Of a stretch of DNA of 64,000 nt, positions 52,004 to 60,499 are shown piece by piece. Source of the DNA: CAIVAT01 sp037128705 (GTDB taxonomy: Bacteria; Bacteroidota; Bacteroidia; Bacteroidales; FEN-979); the NCBI GenBank assembly GCA_037128705.1, contig JBAXVX010000022.1, positions 6,213 to 70,212 on the forward strand, given 5' to 3'. The position numbers and the translations under genes were made by a program. The notes below the pieces were generated by a model. That model did not search any database and was not told where the DNA came from. It saw only the letters and a list, made by a program, of their open reading frames with translations. How positions within the stretch are numbered: position 1 is the first letter of the stretch; each line of letters begins with the position of its first letter.

Positions 52004-54433
52004 TCAAAGCTTCAATGAAATTCCGCACAAAAAGTTGACCGGAGCCTGGGGGAAATACCCGTTTTCCTCCTGGTACGCTCCGCCCAGGTAATATGGGTAG
52101 ACCCAGCCATTGGTCTCATATTTTTGATTGAAGAGGTTGTTGACAGTCAGGTTGATCCCGATCTCTTTGAAAAGTTTGGTCCTGATGGTGTACACTGCGG
52201 TGACCCCATTTACGAAATAACCGGAAAGCGAACGGCTTTTTGTACTGGTGTTGTCAATATACTGCCGCCCGATATATTTTGACTGGAAACTGAATGAAAG
52301 CTGCTGAATCGGGTTATAGGTAATGATGCTGCCGGCAATTACATTGGGAGAAAATGACAGGTCAGTTTCTCCGTGACAGATGGTGTCCTGGCCAACCGGG
52401 TTCCAGCCGGCATCATAGGCATCGACATATTCCGTGAAATTCCGGATCTTGTTCATGCTGAAAGTAGCGTTTAAAGCCCATTGCAGTTTGTTCTGAAAGA
52501 GCCTGATGGCTGCTGAAAGCTCAATCCCGGCGCGGTAACTGTGGGGTACGTTGACCATGATGGCCTCTCCCACATTGTTGATCTCGCCTGTCAACACAAG
52601 CTGGTTTTTGTAATACATGTAATAGGCATTCGCCCCTGCAGTAAAGTTGTCAAGTTTGAATGCGTATCCCAATTCATAATCGAACAGGGTCTCATTGACC
52701 GGCATGCGGTCGGGATTGGCATCTTTATAGTTGTTGCGGCTTGGCTCCCTGTTTGCGATGCCAAAGGAAAAATAGAGCTCATTTTTTTTATTGGGTTCGA
52801 AGAATATTCCGCCTTTCGGATTGAAAAAGTTAAAATCGTGAAGCTGGTCCAGTGAGCGAAGATCATCCAGGGTCCCTTCCATTTTATAACTGACGTGACG
52901 ATATTGAAGATCGGCAAAAAGATTTAATTTTTTGATCACCGTATAAACGCCTTTCAGATAAATATTAAAATCCTTCTTCAATCCTGTATTCGAATACCAG
53001 TTCCTGTCGTTGGTGCCGTTTGATGCATATTCAGCCCAGATAATTTTCCCGAAATGCCGGCCGAAATACTGGTTCCAGGCACCGCCCAAAGTCAGCTTCA
53101 GTTTATCAGGAACCGTATAGTTGCTTGAAAAGGTCATCCCATAGAAATCGTTATCCATCATTTTACGGTTCACAAGGTCGGTACTTGAAATTGTATCGTT
53201 CCCGATCATAACATCACTCAGTCCATAGGATGAAAAAGATGCACCTTGCTGGTAGTTTTCGTAATATCCGCGGCCTTTCGTATAATGCAAGGCGGCATTG
53301 AAGTTCCAGTTTTTGGCCAGCTGCTGCGAAAAAATCAGCTGGTAGTTGTTCTGCTGATAGTTGTCGGTCTGATTGTCATAATAGGCCATGTTGCCGCTTT
53401 TATCAACGTATTCGCCTGCCGGATTGTAGGTGCGGTTTGTTGACAGCGAGTCTTTCGGAACCCCTTCCCAGGCCTGGTAGGTCTGTTCAAACCCTGAAAA
53501 GGTGATGAGCCTGACGGTCGTATTCTTTCCATAAAACCCGCCCGACAGGTAGTAGGATTTGAGATTTGAAAAAGCACGGTCGATGTAACCGTCTGAATGA
53601 ATGTAGGAGAGGCGGCCGTCGACGCTGAATTTGCCGGCCATCAGGCCCGTCCCGAAACGCAGGGTGGTTTTAAAGGTGTTGTACGATCCTCCCGAAATAT
53701 CGAGTTCTCCGTATGGATCCTGGTGAAGGTCGGAGGTAAGGAAATGGATGGATGCGCCAAATGCGCCGGCCCCGTTGGTAGATGTTCCCACGCCCCGCTG
53801 GATCTGAATGTTTTCTGTTGAAGAGGCCAGGTCGGGCAGATCGACAAACCAGACACCCTGCGATTCGGGGTCATTGAGCGGAATCCCGTTCACTGTGACA
53901 TTGATGCGGGTGAGATCGGTTCCCCTGATGCTGATCCCGGTATAGCCGACGCCGTTTCCCGCATCGGAGGTTACCACGGTCGAAGGGGTCGCCTGGAGCA
54001 GGTAGGGGATATCCTTCCCCAGGTTGGCCCTGCCCAGTTCCTTGTTTGAGATGGATGAATAAGCGGTCGGGTACTTGTCATGGGCCCGTGTGGCGACGAT
54101 GTTCACCTCGTCGCCCATCAGGATGGTTCCATCCAGTTCAATGTTCAGGGTGGTGTCACGGCGAAGGTCGAGGATCCTCTTTTCAGTTTTAAATCCGACA
54201 AAGGAGACCGTCATGACCACATTCCCTTTTTTCAGGTGGGTAATGAGAAAGGAGCCGGATTCATCTGAAATAGCCGACAGGGATTGGGGGGTAAACGAAA
54301 TGTGTGCCCCGGCCAGTGGTTTATTTTCGAGTTTATCTGCAATTTTACCGGTGAGGGTGACCTGGGCGGATGATGTCGCGGCCCATAGGAACAACCCCGG
54401 AAGCATTGTTAATACGAAACTTTTCATGATCAT
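52004..54433 (-). CDS. TonB-dependent receptor for thiamine compounds (TPP-riboswitch controlled)
   Basis: An 809-residue outer-membrane receptor. A signal peptide (ending SSAQ), an N-terminal carboxypeptidase-like beta-sandwich (residues about 24-105), the plug (NIVATRAHDKY..., SIRGTDLTRINVTVNG) and a 22-strand barrel ending in a Leu (GISLKL) are visible. A TPP riboswitch lies directly upstream and ends 8 bp before the start, so expression falls when TPP is abundant, and the ligand is probably thiamine or a precursor. This matches the TPP-regulated OMthi receptors described in Bacteroides. Start could also be ATG 54427. Confidence 0.9.
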   Translation of the reverse strand: MIMKSFVLTMLPGLFLWAATSSAQVTLTGKIADKLENKPLAGAHISFTPQSLSAISDESGSFLITHLKKGNVVMTVSFVGFKTEKRILDLRRDTTLNIELDGTILMGDEVNIVATRAHDKYPTAYSSISNKELGRANLGKDIPYLLQATPSTVVTSDAGNGVGYTGISIRGTDLTRINVTVNGIPLNDPESQGVWFVDLPDLASSTENIQIQRGVGTSTNGAGAFGASIHFLTSDLHQDPYGELDISGGSYNTFKTTLRFGTGLMAGKFSVDGRLSYIHSDGYIDRAFSNLKSYYLSGGFYGKNTTVRLITFSGFEQTYQAWEGVPKDSLSTNRTYNPAGEYVDKSGNMAYYDNQTDNYQQNNYQLIFSQQLAKNWNFNAALHYTKGRGYYENYQQGASFSSYGLSDVMIGNDTISSTDLVNRKMMDNDFYGMTFSSNYTVPDKLKLTLGGAWNQYFGRHFGKIIWAEYASNGTNDRNWYSNTGLKKDFNIYLKGVYTVIKKLNLFADLQYRHVSYKMEGTLDDLRSLDQLHDFNFFNPKGGIFFEPNKKNELYFSFGIANREPSRNNYKDANPDRMPVNETLFDYELGYAFKLDNFTAGANAYYMYYKNQLVLTGEINNVGEAIMVNVPHSYRAGIELSAAIRLFQNKLQWALNATFSMNKIRNFTEYVDAYDAGWNPVGQDTICHGETDLSFSPNVIAGSIITYNPIQQLSFSFQSKYIGRQYIDNTSTKSRSLSGYFVNGVTAVYTIRTKLFKEIGINLTVNNLFNQKYETNGWVYPYYLGGAYQEENGYFPQAPVNFLCGISLKL

Positions 54434-54440
54434 TCAATTT

Positions 54441-54511
54441 TTCCTACGCCGGCATTATCCGGATCAGGTTAATGGGGTATAATCTCAGCCCTTGTATTGA
54501 GGCACCCCCTC
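54441..54511 (-). promoter_or_regulatory. TPP riboswitch (THI element)
   Basis: On the minus strand the conserved THI box is complete: GGGGGTGCC (54510-54502), GGGCTGAGA, ACCC, AACCTGATCCGGATAATGCC and GGCGTAGG. These are the J2-4, P3, P4-P5 core elements of the TPP aptamer. The 3' end runs into the purine-rich GTAGGAAAAA just before the receptor start, so the switch most likely blocks translation initiation. A -7 element (TATTTTTG, minus strand, 54528-54535) precedes it. Confidence 0.96.
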
Positions 54512-54603
54512 TGGAGAAGTATCGGGGCAAAAATACAAAATTGCGAAATGCAAAACAGGTAAAATTAGCTTTTTACCTTACCTTTGTACTTAAATACGGC
54601 TTC

Positions 54604-55023
54604 ATGAAGTTATTAATTATCAATGGTCCGAATCTGAACCTGGTGGGAACCAGGGAAACCGATGTTTACGGGACACAGCCCTTTGAAATCTATTTGAAGA
54701 AATTGCGAAAGCATTATCATGAGATCGTCATCGAATATTTCCAGAGCAATGTTGAAGGTGAAATGATCAATGCCATTCAAAAAGCAGGGTTTCTCTACGA
54801 TGGCATCATCCTCAATGCGGGTGCCTATACCCATACCTCCATTGCCATTGCCGATGCGATAAAATCCATCACCACGCCTGTGGTCGAGGTCCATATTTCC
54901 AACACCTTTGCCCGGGAGCCGTTCCGGCATACCTCGTTCCTGGCAGCCTATGTGAAAGGAAGTATTATCGGATTCGGGATGGAATCATACCGGCTTGCAA
55001 TTGAAAGCCTGATCACTAAGTGA
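54604..55023 (+). CDS. aroQ: 3-dehydroquinate dehydratase, type II
   Basis: Shikimate pathway enzyme converting 3-dehydroquinate to 3-dehydroshikimate. The 139-residue protein starts at ATG 54604 (MKLLIINGPNLNLVG); the frame is open to 54472, but that part overlaps the riboswitch region. It has the family signatures NGPNLNLVGTRE, the mobile loop with the catalytic Tyr/Arg region, and the C-terminal VEVHISNTFAREPFRHTSFL. A -7 element TACCTTTG is at 54579-54586, divergent to the TonB receptor and its riboswitch. Confidence 0.96.
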   Translation: MKLLIINGPNLNLVGTRETDVYGTQPFEIYLKKLRKHYHEIVIEYFQSNVEGEMINAIQKAGFLYDGIILNAGAYTHTSIAIADAIKSITTPVVEVHISNTFAREPFRHTSFLAAYVKGSIIGFGMESYRLAIESLITK

Positions 55024-55032
55024 AGCTGATCC

Positions 55033-56055
55033 CTAGTCGGAATAGAATTTTGCCTGGTTGAGCTGAGAAAATTTTCTTTTTCCCTTCAGATAGTATTCCA
55101 CCACGATGTTTTTACCATACACATCCTGCATGGATCCGTGCTTCTGTAATTTGCGTTTTTGCTTGGTTCTCCCGAACGACCGGTAAAAACTCATATGGGC
55201 CCGTGTCACCGCCCAGAAATCTTTAAAACCAGCCTGGAAAAGAAATTTCATCGCCGCAATTCCATCAAGGAACATCCTGACAGCAAACACCTTAAACAGG
55301 CGATCGTCGGGAAGGTTTTTGTACAGCAGGAAGAAATTGTTGCGGAAATTCAGGTAGGTTTTTCTCCAGGAGACCTTTGGAAGGGTGCCTCCGCCAATGT
55401 GGAATACGGTGGAGAATGGGCAATACATGATTTTATATCCATTGTTCTTGAGGCGCCAGCAAAAATCAATCTCCTCCATGTGGGCAAAGAAATCGTCATC
55501 CAGCCCGCCCATTTTATGAAAAACATCGGCCTTTACAAACATGCATGCGCCGGTTGCCCAAAATATTTCACTGATTTCGTCATACTGACCATGATCCTCT
55601 TCAATGGCCTGGAAAATTCTTCCACGGCAAAAGGGATAGCCGTATTTATCAATGAACCCACCGGCAGCTCCGGCGTATTCAAATTTTTTAGGTTCGTGGA
55701 ACGACCTGATTTTTGGCTGGCAGGCGGCGATCATCTCATCCTGCTTCATCAGTTCAATAACAGGGGTAATCCAGTTTTCAGTGACCTCAATATCAGAATT
55801 CAGCAGGATGTAGTAGTCAGCATCTACCTGCCTGAGGGCAAGATTATATCCCCTGGCAAAGCCTTCGTTGGATGGATTCTGAATAATCCGGATGCCCGGA
55901 TGGGTTGATTTTAAAAATGAAACGGAGTCGTCTGACGATGCGTTGTCGGCAACAATGATTTCTGCGGCCTCCCTGCTGTACTGGATCAGGGTTGGCAAAA
56001 ACTGTTCAAGATACCTCCTGCCATTCCAGTTCAATATGATAACAGCCACACGCAT
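55033..56055 (-). CDS. Family 2 glycosyltransferase
   Basis: A 340-residue GT2 enzyme from ATG 56055 (MRVAVIILNWNG); the frame also opens one codon earlier with TTG. Nucleotide-sugar site: AEIIVADNASSDDSV and NSDIEV; acceptor side: DDDFFAHMEEIDFCWRLKNNGY. The C-terminal part carries a short basic stretch. It probably adds sugars to surface glycans. It lies convergent with aroQ and downstream of the GWxTD gene, with a repeat-rich gap between the two minus-strand genes. Confidence 0.88.
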   Translation of the reverse strand: MRVAVIILNWNGRRYLEQFLPTLIQYSREAAEIIVADNASSDDSVSFLKSTHPGIRIIQNPSNEGFARGYNLALRQVDADYYILLNSDIEVTENWITPVIELMKQDEMIAACQPKIRSFHEPKKFEYAGAAGGFIDKYGYPFCRGRIFQAIEEDHGQYDEISEIFWATGACMFVKADVFHKMGGLDDDFFAHMEEIDFCWRLKNNGYKIMYCPFSTVFHIGGGTLPKVSWRKTYLNFRNNFFLLYKNLPDDRLFKVFAVRMFLDGIAAMKFLFQAGFKDFWAVTRAHMSFYRSFGRTKQKRKLQKHGSMQDVYGKNIVVEYYLKGKRKFSQLNQAKFYSD

Positions 56056-56061
56056 CAATGG

Positions 56062-56197
56062 AAAATTAAAAATTAAAAATCACGAACAATTAGGCAACAT
56101 TCGTTCATACCTCGTGACATGCCAACGTGCCAAGCATTCTCCGCCGTAAAATTATGAATAATGAGCAGGAAATCTGTAATTTTTAATTTTTAATTAA
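56062..56197 (-). repeat. Inverted pair of 7-bp-period AT repeats around a short spacer
   Basis: At 56062-56082 the unit AAAATTA is repeated (AAAATTA, AAAATTA, AAAATCA); at 56177-56197 the reverse complement TAATTTT, TAATTTT, TAATTAA. The two arms form a perfect 16-bp inverted repeat (56065-56080 with 56179-56194). The right arm carries the stop codon (56194-56196) of the GWxTD gene. The spacer includes CGTGACA-like and GCATTC-like pieces reminiscent of the other heptamer arrays. Confidence 0.7.
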
Positions 56198-57663
56198 TTT
56201 GGGAGATCCCAATAATCCTGTTCCATATCTCCCCATGATTGAATAACCTGGGTATCCTGCAGGTCGAGGGTTGAGTAAATACGGTTGCGCAGATCAATTT
56301 TCCAGCGCTGGTTGTTAATTTCACCGGTTGCATCGGAGTGTAACAGGATAAAATCGCTGGTAACCATATCGGGCGAATAGAAAACAAACTTCCTGTTACG
56401 CTGGTTGTTGTTCAACGTATAGTATTGCCATATTTCATAGGGGTAGTTGCTGGGCTCGCTGTACTGTGTGCTTCGGGTATTCGGCGGGCCATATTCAAGG
56501 TAAACGCGCCCGCGGTCGGTCTGATAACCCTTTTTAACGGGGGTTCCGAAATTTACCTGGACCTTATTTACCTGTTCCTTATAAAAATTCCAGGCCAGTT
56601 CAGGATGGTTCTGATCGCGTTGCAGCCACATGCTGTATAAAAATCTTTGCAGGGTTGAGAGGTCGGCTTTTTTCAAGGATTCCCTGATAAATGATTTTTC
56701 AATCCCAGTGGCGATGGGATAGGTGCTGTTGATAAACTCCCTCAGGGAATCAGCATTGGTGATTTTTTCAGCAAAGGTGTTGGCGATTTCGGTTGAGGCG
56801 ATATCGTTCAGTGACATTTTTGCTTTGGGATTCATTCGCTGGAAAAATATCTTTTTCGATGCGACCAGTTCATTCTGCTGGTTCCTGGCCTCCACCACGA
56901 GGTTGTAATTTCCTGACGCCAGGTTATCAATGGCGATTTCCGACAGCAGTACATTGACCTCCTTCGGACTTTCTTTTTTACTCCGGGCATAATCCGCGAG
57001 TTTCAAATTGTTTTCAAAGGATTCAAGGTAATAGGTCAGCAGGAATTTTTGACTCGCATCCATCATCTTGTTCATATGGTACAATTCACAATAAAAGGTC
57101 ATCTTCGATTCGTTCTCCGGAAAAAATGTATAGGTGTAGGGAACCAGGTCGAACCCGCTTTTGGTAAGCGTGCTGGCTGTTTCAGTTTTTTTATAGGATT
57201 TAACGAGTTCAATGCTTGAAAACGAGCCTTTGTCGGCCGGAAAGTCGATCACAATCGACTGGTCGTAGGGTACAGGGGCCACCTCCTTGTTTTTATCAGC
57301 CAGCTGGATCTCAAAATCATAGGTGCCATTGGGGATGGGTATCCGCTGCTGGTCGACGAAATTGAAGTTCGTTTTAGTCGTATCTTCAATCTCAGCGCTG
57401 TTCAGTTCATATTTTTTAAATGCCTTGATCTCATTGTTCTGCTTAAAAGTCAGTAAAATATTGACTGTTGCCTGGAACTTCCCGTTGTCTTTCTTTACGA
57501 ATTTCACGCTGTTCCCTGCAATGGAGAGGTAGGTTTCTACGTAGGGTCCTTCGGGTGAGTTAAAGGTGGCATAGGTGAGGAAGGCCCAAAGGTTTCTGGC
57601 CTGGGAGGTGAGGGTGGTGAGGGCCAGGATCATAATGAATACACCCAAAAAAAGCTTTTTCAT
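56194..57663 (-). CDS. GWxTD-domain exported protein
   Basis: A 489-residue secreted protein with a signal peptide (LFLGVFIMILALTTLTSQA). The GWxTD region is at about residue 395-440 (KKGYQTDRGRVYLEYGPPNTR, followed by YPYEIWQYY). Function of the family is unknown; it is widespread in Bacteroidota, Acidobacteria and relatives and is probably involved in envelope or secretion biology. The C-terminus ends in the repeat at 56177-56197. Confidence 0.85.
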   Translation of the reverse strand: MKKLFLGVFIMILALTTLTSQARNLWAFLTYATFNSPEGPYVETYLSIAGNSVKFVKKDNGKFQATVNILLTFKQNNEIKAFKKYELNSAEIEDTTKTNFNFVDQQRIPIPNGTYDFEIQLADKNKEVAPVPYDQSIVIDFPADKGSFSSIELVKSYKKTETASTLTKSGFDLVPYTYTFFPENESKMTFYCELYHMNKMMDASQKFLLTYYLESFENNLKLADYARSKKESPKEVNVLLSEIAIDNLASGNYNLVVEARNQQNELVASKKIFFQRMNPKAKMSLNDIASTEIANTFAEKITNADSLREFINSTYPIATGIEKSFIRESLKKADLSTLQRFLYSMWLQRDQNHPELAWNFYKEQVNKVQVNFGTPVKKGYQTDRGRVYLEYGPPNTRSTQYSEPSNYPYEIWQYYTLNNNQRNRKFVFYSPDMVTSDFILLHSDATGEINNQRWKIDLRNRIYSTLDLQDTQVIQSWGDMEQDYWDLPN

Positions 57664-57796
57664 ATCATGAATGTTTTAAGTAAAACAGTGGTTTTGTGAA
57701 TTCACAAAGATAGCGGTGACTCGCTGAAATTGCAAGTAAAATCGTCAAATTGTACGATAGAAAGGGTGAAATGGGTACCATGAAAGGCGCGTTAAT

Positions 57797-57827
57797 TTTG
57801 GCAGTTTCCAAAATATGTGTACTTTTG
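57797..57827 (+). promoter_or_regulatory. Bacteroidota promoter of tRNA-Ser
   Basis: TTTG (57797-57800), exactly 19 bp, then TACTTTTG (57820-57827), the same full consensus as for tRNA-His. The tRNA begins 5 bp after the -7 box. Confidence 0.85.
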
Positions 57828-57832
57828 CTCCC

Positions 57833-57917
57833 GGAGAAATGGCAGAGTGGTCGATTGCGGCGGTCTTGAAAACCGTTGATCTGCAAGGATCCGGGGGTTC
57901 GAATCCCTCTTTCTCCG
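57833..57917 (+). tRNA. tRNA-Ser (anticodon UGA), attachment site of the element
   Basis: Acceptor GGAGAAA/TTTCTCC, anticodon stem GCGGT/ACCGT around loop CTTGAAA (anticodon TGA, reads UCA), long variable arm, and T arm GGGGGTTCGAATCCC. The class II form with a UGA anticodon identifies Ser. No CCA is encoded. Its 3' end forms the left attachment core of the integrated element and remains complete. Confidence 0.95.
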
Positions 57918-57918
57918 C
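57902..57918 (+). other. attL core (17-bp direct repeat)
   Basis: AATCCCTCTTTCTCCGC: the T-arm end and acceptor 3' side of tRNA-Ser. It is identical to 63946-63962, and marks the left element boundary. Confidence 0.88.
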
Positions 57919-57934
57919 TGGTAGTTTTCACTTA

Positions 57935-57972
57935 CCGCTGTAAATCAAACGATTGCAGCGGTTTTGTTTTTT
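57935..57972 (+). terminator. Rho-independent terminator after tRNA-Ser
   Basis: CCGCTG (57935-57940) pairs with CAGCGG (57956-57961), with inner AATC/GATT pairing, followed by a T-rich run (TTTTGTTTTTT to 57972). It lies inside the element boundary, so the incoming DNA now ends the host tRNA transcript. Confidence 0.8.
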
Positions 57973-58096
57973 CGTACACACGAGGTAACACACAGTTTGA
58001 GCATGATTTTGACCGTTTCAACCCGATTTCAATATACGAAATTTTTTTCATTTGGGATAAAGATAATCAATATTTTTGTTTCATATTTCATAGGCC

Positions 58097-58318
58097 ATGG
58101 ACGAACAGGATAAAAACCCCCCGTCACCTGAAATGCTAAGTCACCCGCCCCAATGGACGGAGGAACAGCAAAAAGAAATTGATCAATCGTTACAGGAAGC
58201 TGCGGAAAAAATCAGGGGAAGCGATAAGGAAGCCCGATTGCGAAGATTAGCGAACGATCGTATTAAGCCAATGATTGATACCTCCCGCCCCCGATCGTTC
58301 GACCTGGGTCATGCCTGA
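58097..58318 (+). CDS. Small acidic/charged protein of unknown function (element)
   Basis: A 73-residue, hydrophilic protein with no recognised domain. Residues 15-55 are Lys/Glu/Gln-rich and probably helical (WTEEQQKEIDQSL). It is the only convincing plus-strand gene in the element. A -7-like TATTTTTG at 58071-58078 precedes it, with a TTTG at only 16-bp spacing. Confidence 0.5.
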   Translation: MDEQDKNPPSPEMLSHPPQWTEEQQKEIDQSLQEAAEKIRGSDKEARLRRLANDRIKPMIDTSRPRSFDLGHA

Positions 58319-58383
58319 GTGTTGTACAACGACAAAAACCCTGACAGTTGTAAGTCAGGGTTCATCCATGCAGGCATATCAAG

Positions 58384-58620
58384 TCAAATCTGAAATATCA
58401 ACGGCAGTACGTCCATGCTGCAAGTTATCGGGATCGCGTTACTTAATGACCTATTTTGTTCCTCAGTCAACTGGATCGGTTTACCAGTCAAGTCGGCTGT
58501 ATAGAAAATCCCGTCAACATCAACGACAATTCCAATGGTGTTACCTGATAATCTCAGCCTTTTAATGGCCTCCAAGTCATTTCGGCTGATCGCGTCTATT
58601 AATTCTTCTCTATTATTCAT
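58384..58620 (-). CDS. Small protein of unknown function (element)
   Basis: A 78-residue protein from ATG 58620 (MNNREELIDAISRN), 1 bp after the stop codon of the DUF5681-like gene; the frame is open to 58653. It has a helical N-terminal half and a beta-rich half (IGIVVDVDGIFYTADL). No family recognised. It is probably the last gene of the left minus-strand operon of the element. Confidence 0.55.
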   Translation of the reverse strand: MNNREELIDAISRNDLEAIKRLRLSGNTIGIVVDVDGIFYTADLTGKPIQLTEEQNRSLSNAIPITCSMDVLPLIFQI

Positions 58621-58621
58621 G

Positions 58622-58927
58622 TTAATTGGCTGTTTGAAGTAATTTCTCGGCAAGTTGATTCAACTGATCATCCGGTAAGGCTTCGACCTCTTTACGAACA
58701 TACTGGATCATGTCAACGCTTGAAAGTGAGGGTATTGCATAGCGAAATACCTTCTCAAGCCATGCCAATCGTTCACTTGGTTTCATTGCATCAAAATCAG
58801 CCTGCAAACGTGGTAAATTGTCAATTATGAACCTTGTCAATGTTGACCGGATACTTTCCGCGCTGATTGACTTACTCCCGATCGGCCTTCCGACGGGGTT
58901 TCCTGATTTTCCTTTTTCGTAACTCAT
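58622..58927 (-). CDS. DUF5681-like DNA-binding-type small protein (element)
   Basis: A 101-residue protein starting MSYEKGKSGNPVGRPIGSKS; the KGKSGNPxGRPxGS signature is that of DUF5681, common in phages and islands, often near terminase genes. The remainder is helical (SAESIRSTLTRFIIDNLPRLQ). A DNA-binding or small-terminase-like role is possible but unproven. It sits between the Rep-like gene and a short unknown gene. Confidence 0.7.
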   Translation of the reverse strand: MSYEKGKSGNPVGRPIGSKSISAESIRSTLTRFIIDNLPRLQADFDAMKPSERLAWLEKVFRYAIPSLSSVDMIQYVRKEVEALPDDQLNQLAEKLLQTAN

Positions 58928-58971
58928 ATTTTTTACTGTTAAAAATTGCTTGCCAATATTGGCCGATTGTG

Positions 58972-59874
58972 TTATCTCGTAATGATAATTTTTGATCTGG
59001 GCTTCGAGAAATCATATTTTTCGTCAAATTCCCGGGTGATCTTATTGGCATCAAATGGCAAATAACACGGCTCCGGTGCATTACCCGTCTTTATCGAATC
59101 GTTATTAATCCAACTGCTGATGATAACAAATAGACTTTCTTTTCCTTTGGTGTACTTTGGGTCATTCTCAATTTTCATCAAGATTTCATCTAACTTATGG
59201 CCGGTACCATTGATACGCTGGCGAATGGTTTTATATTGACTGAAAGATAATTGTTCTTTTACCGATAAAATATTTTTCAATTCTGTTTGCCTTGGATTAT
59301 CGCCTTTTAAAAAGGCTATAAGCTTTTCGTAATTTGCATAATTTGGTTCTAATGTTATCGGCCCATGCTTTTCAAATTCTGCTTTTACATCAGTTAATTG
59401 CTGCTGATAAAAATCAAAAGAAAAATTTTCTTTATATATAGTCTTATTTTTTTTGTCTTTACTGTCTATGTATAACAGTCCATTCTCGGACGTTTTGACT
59501 GCTTTAGAATCGTTTAAAGTAGCCGTTTTAACTGCTTTAGAATCGTTTAAGGTAGTCAAATTGACTGCTTTTAATTCGATGATCCTGATCTGTCCGGCCT
59601 TATTTTTAACCCCCCTCCTGTGTTCTATAAACACCAACGATTCAAGCCTGTTCAATGTTTTATAATATAGTTTCTCGCTTAATTTTGTTGCTGTTAATGC
59701 TTCCAATATGGAAAGGGAAAACCATTCTTTCCATGCCAGCTTGTTGTTAAGATTCAATAAGTAGAAATATAAACCCGTTTCTTTTACGGTAATATCGTTG
59801 CTTTCCGCTGCGATTTCCCAGAATTGTTTTACCTGGGTGAACAGATTTATTCGGTATTTTGTATCTTTGCCCAT
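58972..59874 (-). CDS. Rep-like winged-helix replication protein (element)
   Basis: A 300-residue protein with an N-terminal winged-helix-type segment (DITVKETGLYFYLLNLNN to about residue 90; ALTATKLSEKLYYKTLNRLESL), as in phage replisome organisers and plasmid Rep proteins. A short linker contains a near-perfect repeat (TLNDSKAVKTATLNDSKAVKTS, about 105-128), followed by a DnaD-like C-terminal half (about 165-290). I infer replication initiation or helicase loading for the element. Codon use is AT-richer than the flanking host genes. Confidence 0.55.
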   Translation of the reverse strand: MGKDTKYRINLFTQVKQFWEIAAESNDITVKETGLYFYLLNLNNKLAWKEWFSLSILEALTATKLSEKLYYKTLNRLESLVFIEHRRGVKNKAGQIRIIELKAVNLTTLNDSKAVKTATLNDSKAVKTSENGLLYIDSKDKKNKTIYKENFSFDFYQQQLTDVKAEFEKHGPITLEPNYANYEKLIAFLKGDNPRQTELKNILSVKEQLSFSQYKTIRQRINGTGHKLDEILMKIENDPKYTKGKESLFVIISSWINNDSIKTGNAPEPCYLPFDANKITREFDEKYDFSKPRSKIIITR

Positions 59875-59930
59875 GTGGTTTTAAAGTTTTTGAACGCCCC
59901 AGCCTGATCCGCTGGGGTTTTCTGTTAATA

Positions 59931-60197
59931 TCACAACTGATTATATCTTTCCATCGCGGTCTCGAGCGTTTTGCATGACCACGCTGTATCTCCGAAGGCT
60001 TCATTTCCCGGGAACATCTCCCGGTGTGGTAAAGTTTTCCCTTTAAAAGTTCGTTCTTTGCCTATCTTGATCTTAAAGACTTCAAAATATGTCAAATCCG
60101 GTGGTACGTCCTGCCTGTAAATGGCTTTTTTCTCATCCCGGCACACTTGGGTATAGGTGAACCCATTTTTGCGGATAATGTCAGGCAATGCGGTCAT
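59931..60197 (-). CDS. Small protein of unknown function (element)
   Basis: An 88-residue basic protein with no recognised domain (MTALPDIIRKNGFTYTQVC...). It overlaps the stop codon of the upstream HTH gene by the 4-bp TCAT/ATGA overlap (60194-60197), so the two are translationally coupled. It precedes the Rep-like gene by 56 bp and is likely in the same operon. Confidence 0.6.
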   Translation of the reverse strand: MTALPDIIRKNGFTYTQVCRDEKKAIYRQDVPPDLTYFEVFKIKIGKERTFKGKTLPHREMFPGNEAFGDTAWSCKTLETAMERYNQL

Positions 60198-60499
60198 TTC
60201 GCAGTCCTCCGATTTTCGCCAAACCTGCGTTCAGAAACTTTGAACGCTCCATCAAGTTCATTTGCCAGATAGTAATATTTTCGGCCATAGCGATAATAAC
60301 TTATCTGGCCTGACTTTCGGAGTTTTCCTATTGTCAGCGGGGTGCATCCCAAGTAATCACCCGCAGCACGATCACCAATCAAGCGTTTAGGCTCTATGGG
60401 CTCTGGTGTACTGATCCCGGTCATTGCCGCACTTACTGCTGATTTAATCAGTTCGGTGAGCTCGTCGGTGGTCAGGTTGACGGATATAAAGCTATTCAT
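60194..60499 (-). CDS. Excisionase-like HTH protein 2 (element)
   Basis: A 101-residue protein with a MerR/excisionase-type helix-turn-helix: AGDYLGCTPLTIGKLRKSGQISYYRYGRKYYYL near residues 47-80. The N-terminal 45 residues (MNSFISVNLTTDELTELIKS) resemble the short preface of Bacteroidota element excisionases. It overlaps the preceding HTH gene by 8 bp and the following gene by 4 bp. Likely DNA-binding regulator or excision factor. Confidence 0.75.
   Translation of the reverse strand: MNSFISVNLTTDELTELIKSAVSAAMTGISTPEPIEPKRLIGDRAAGDYLGCTPLTIGKLRKSGQISYYRYGRKYYYLANELDGAFKVSERRFGENRRTAK

Noticed and set aside
55159..55908. 249-residue open frame opposite the GT2 glycosyltransferase
   Set aside because: Antisense to a well-supported gene and without a domain.
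56062..56197. Insertion sequence or MITE between GWxTD and GT2 genes
   Set aside because: Only 136 bp, with AT heptamer arms and no target-site duplication that I can see; better explained as part of the heptamer-repeat group.
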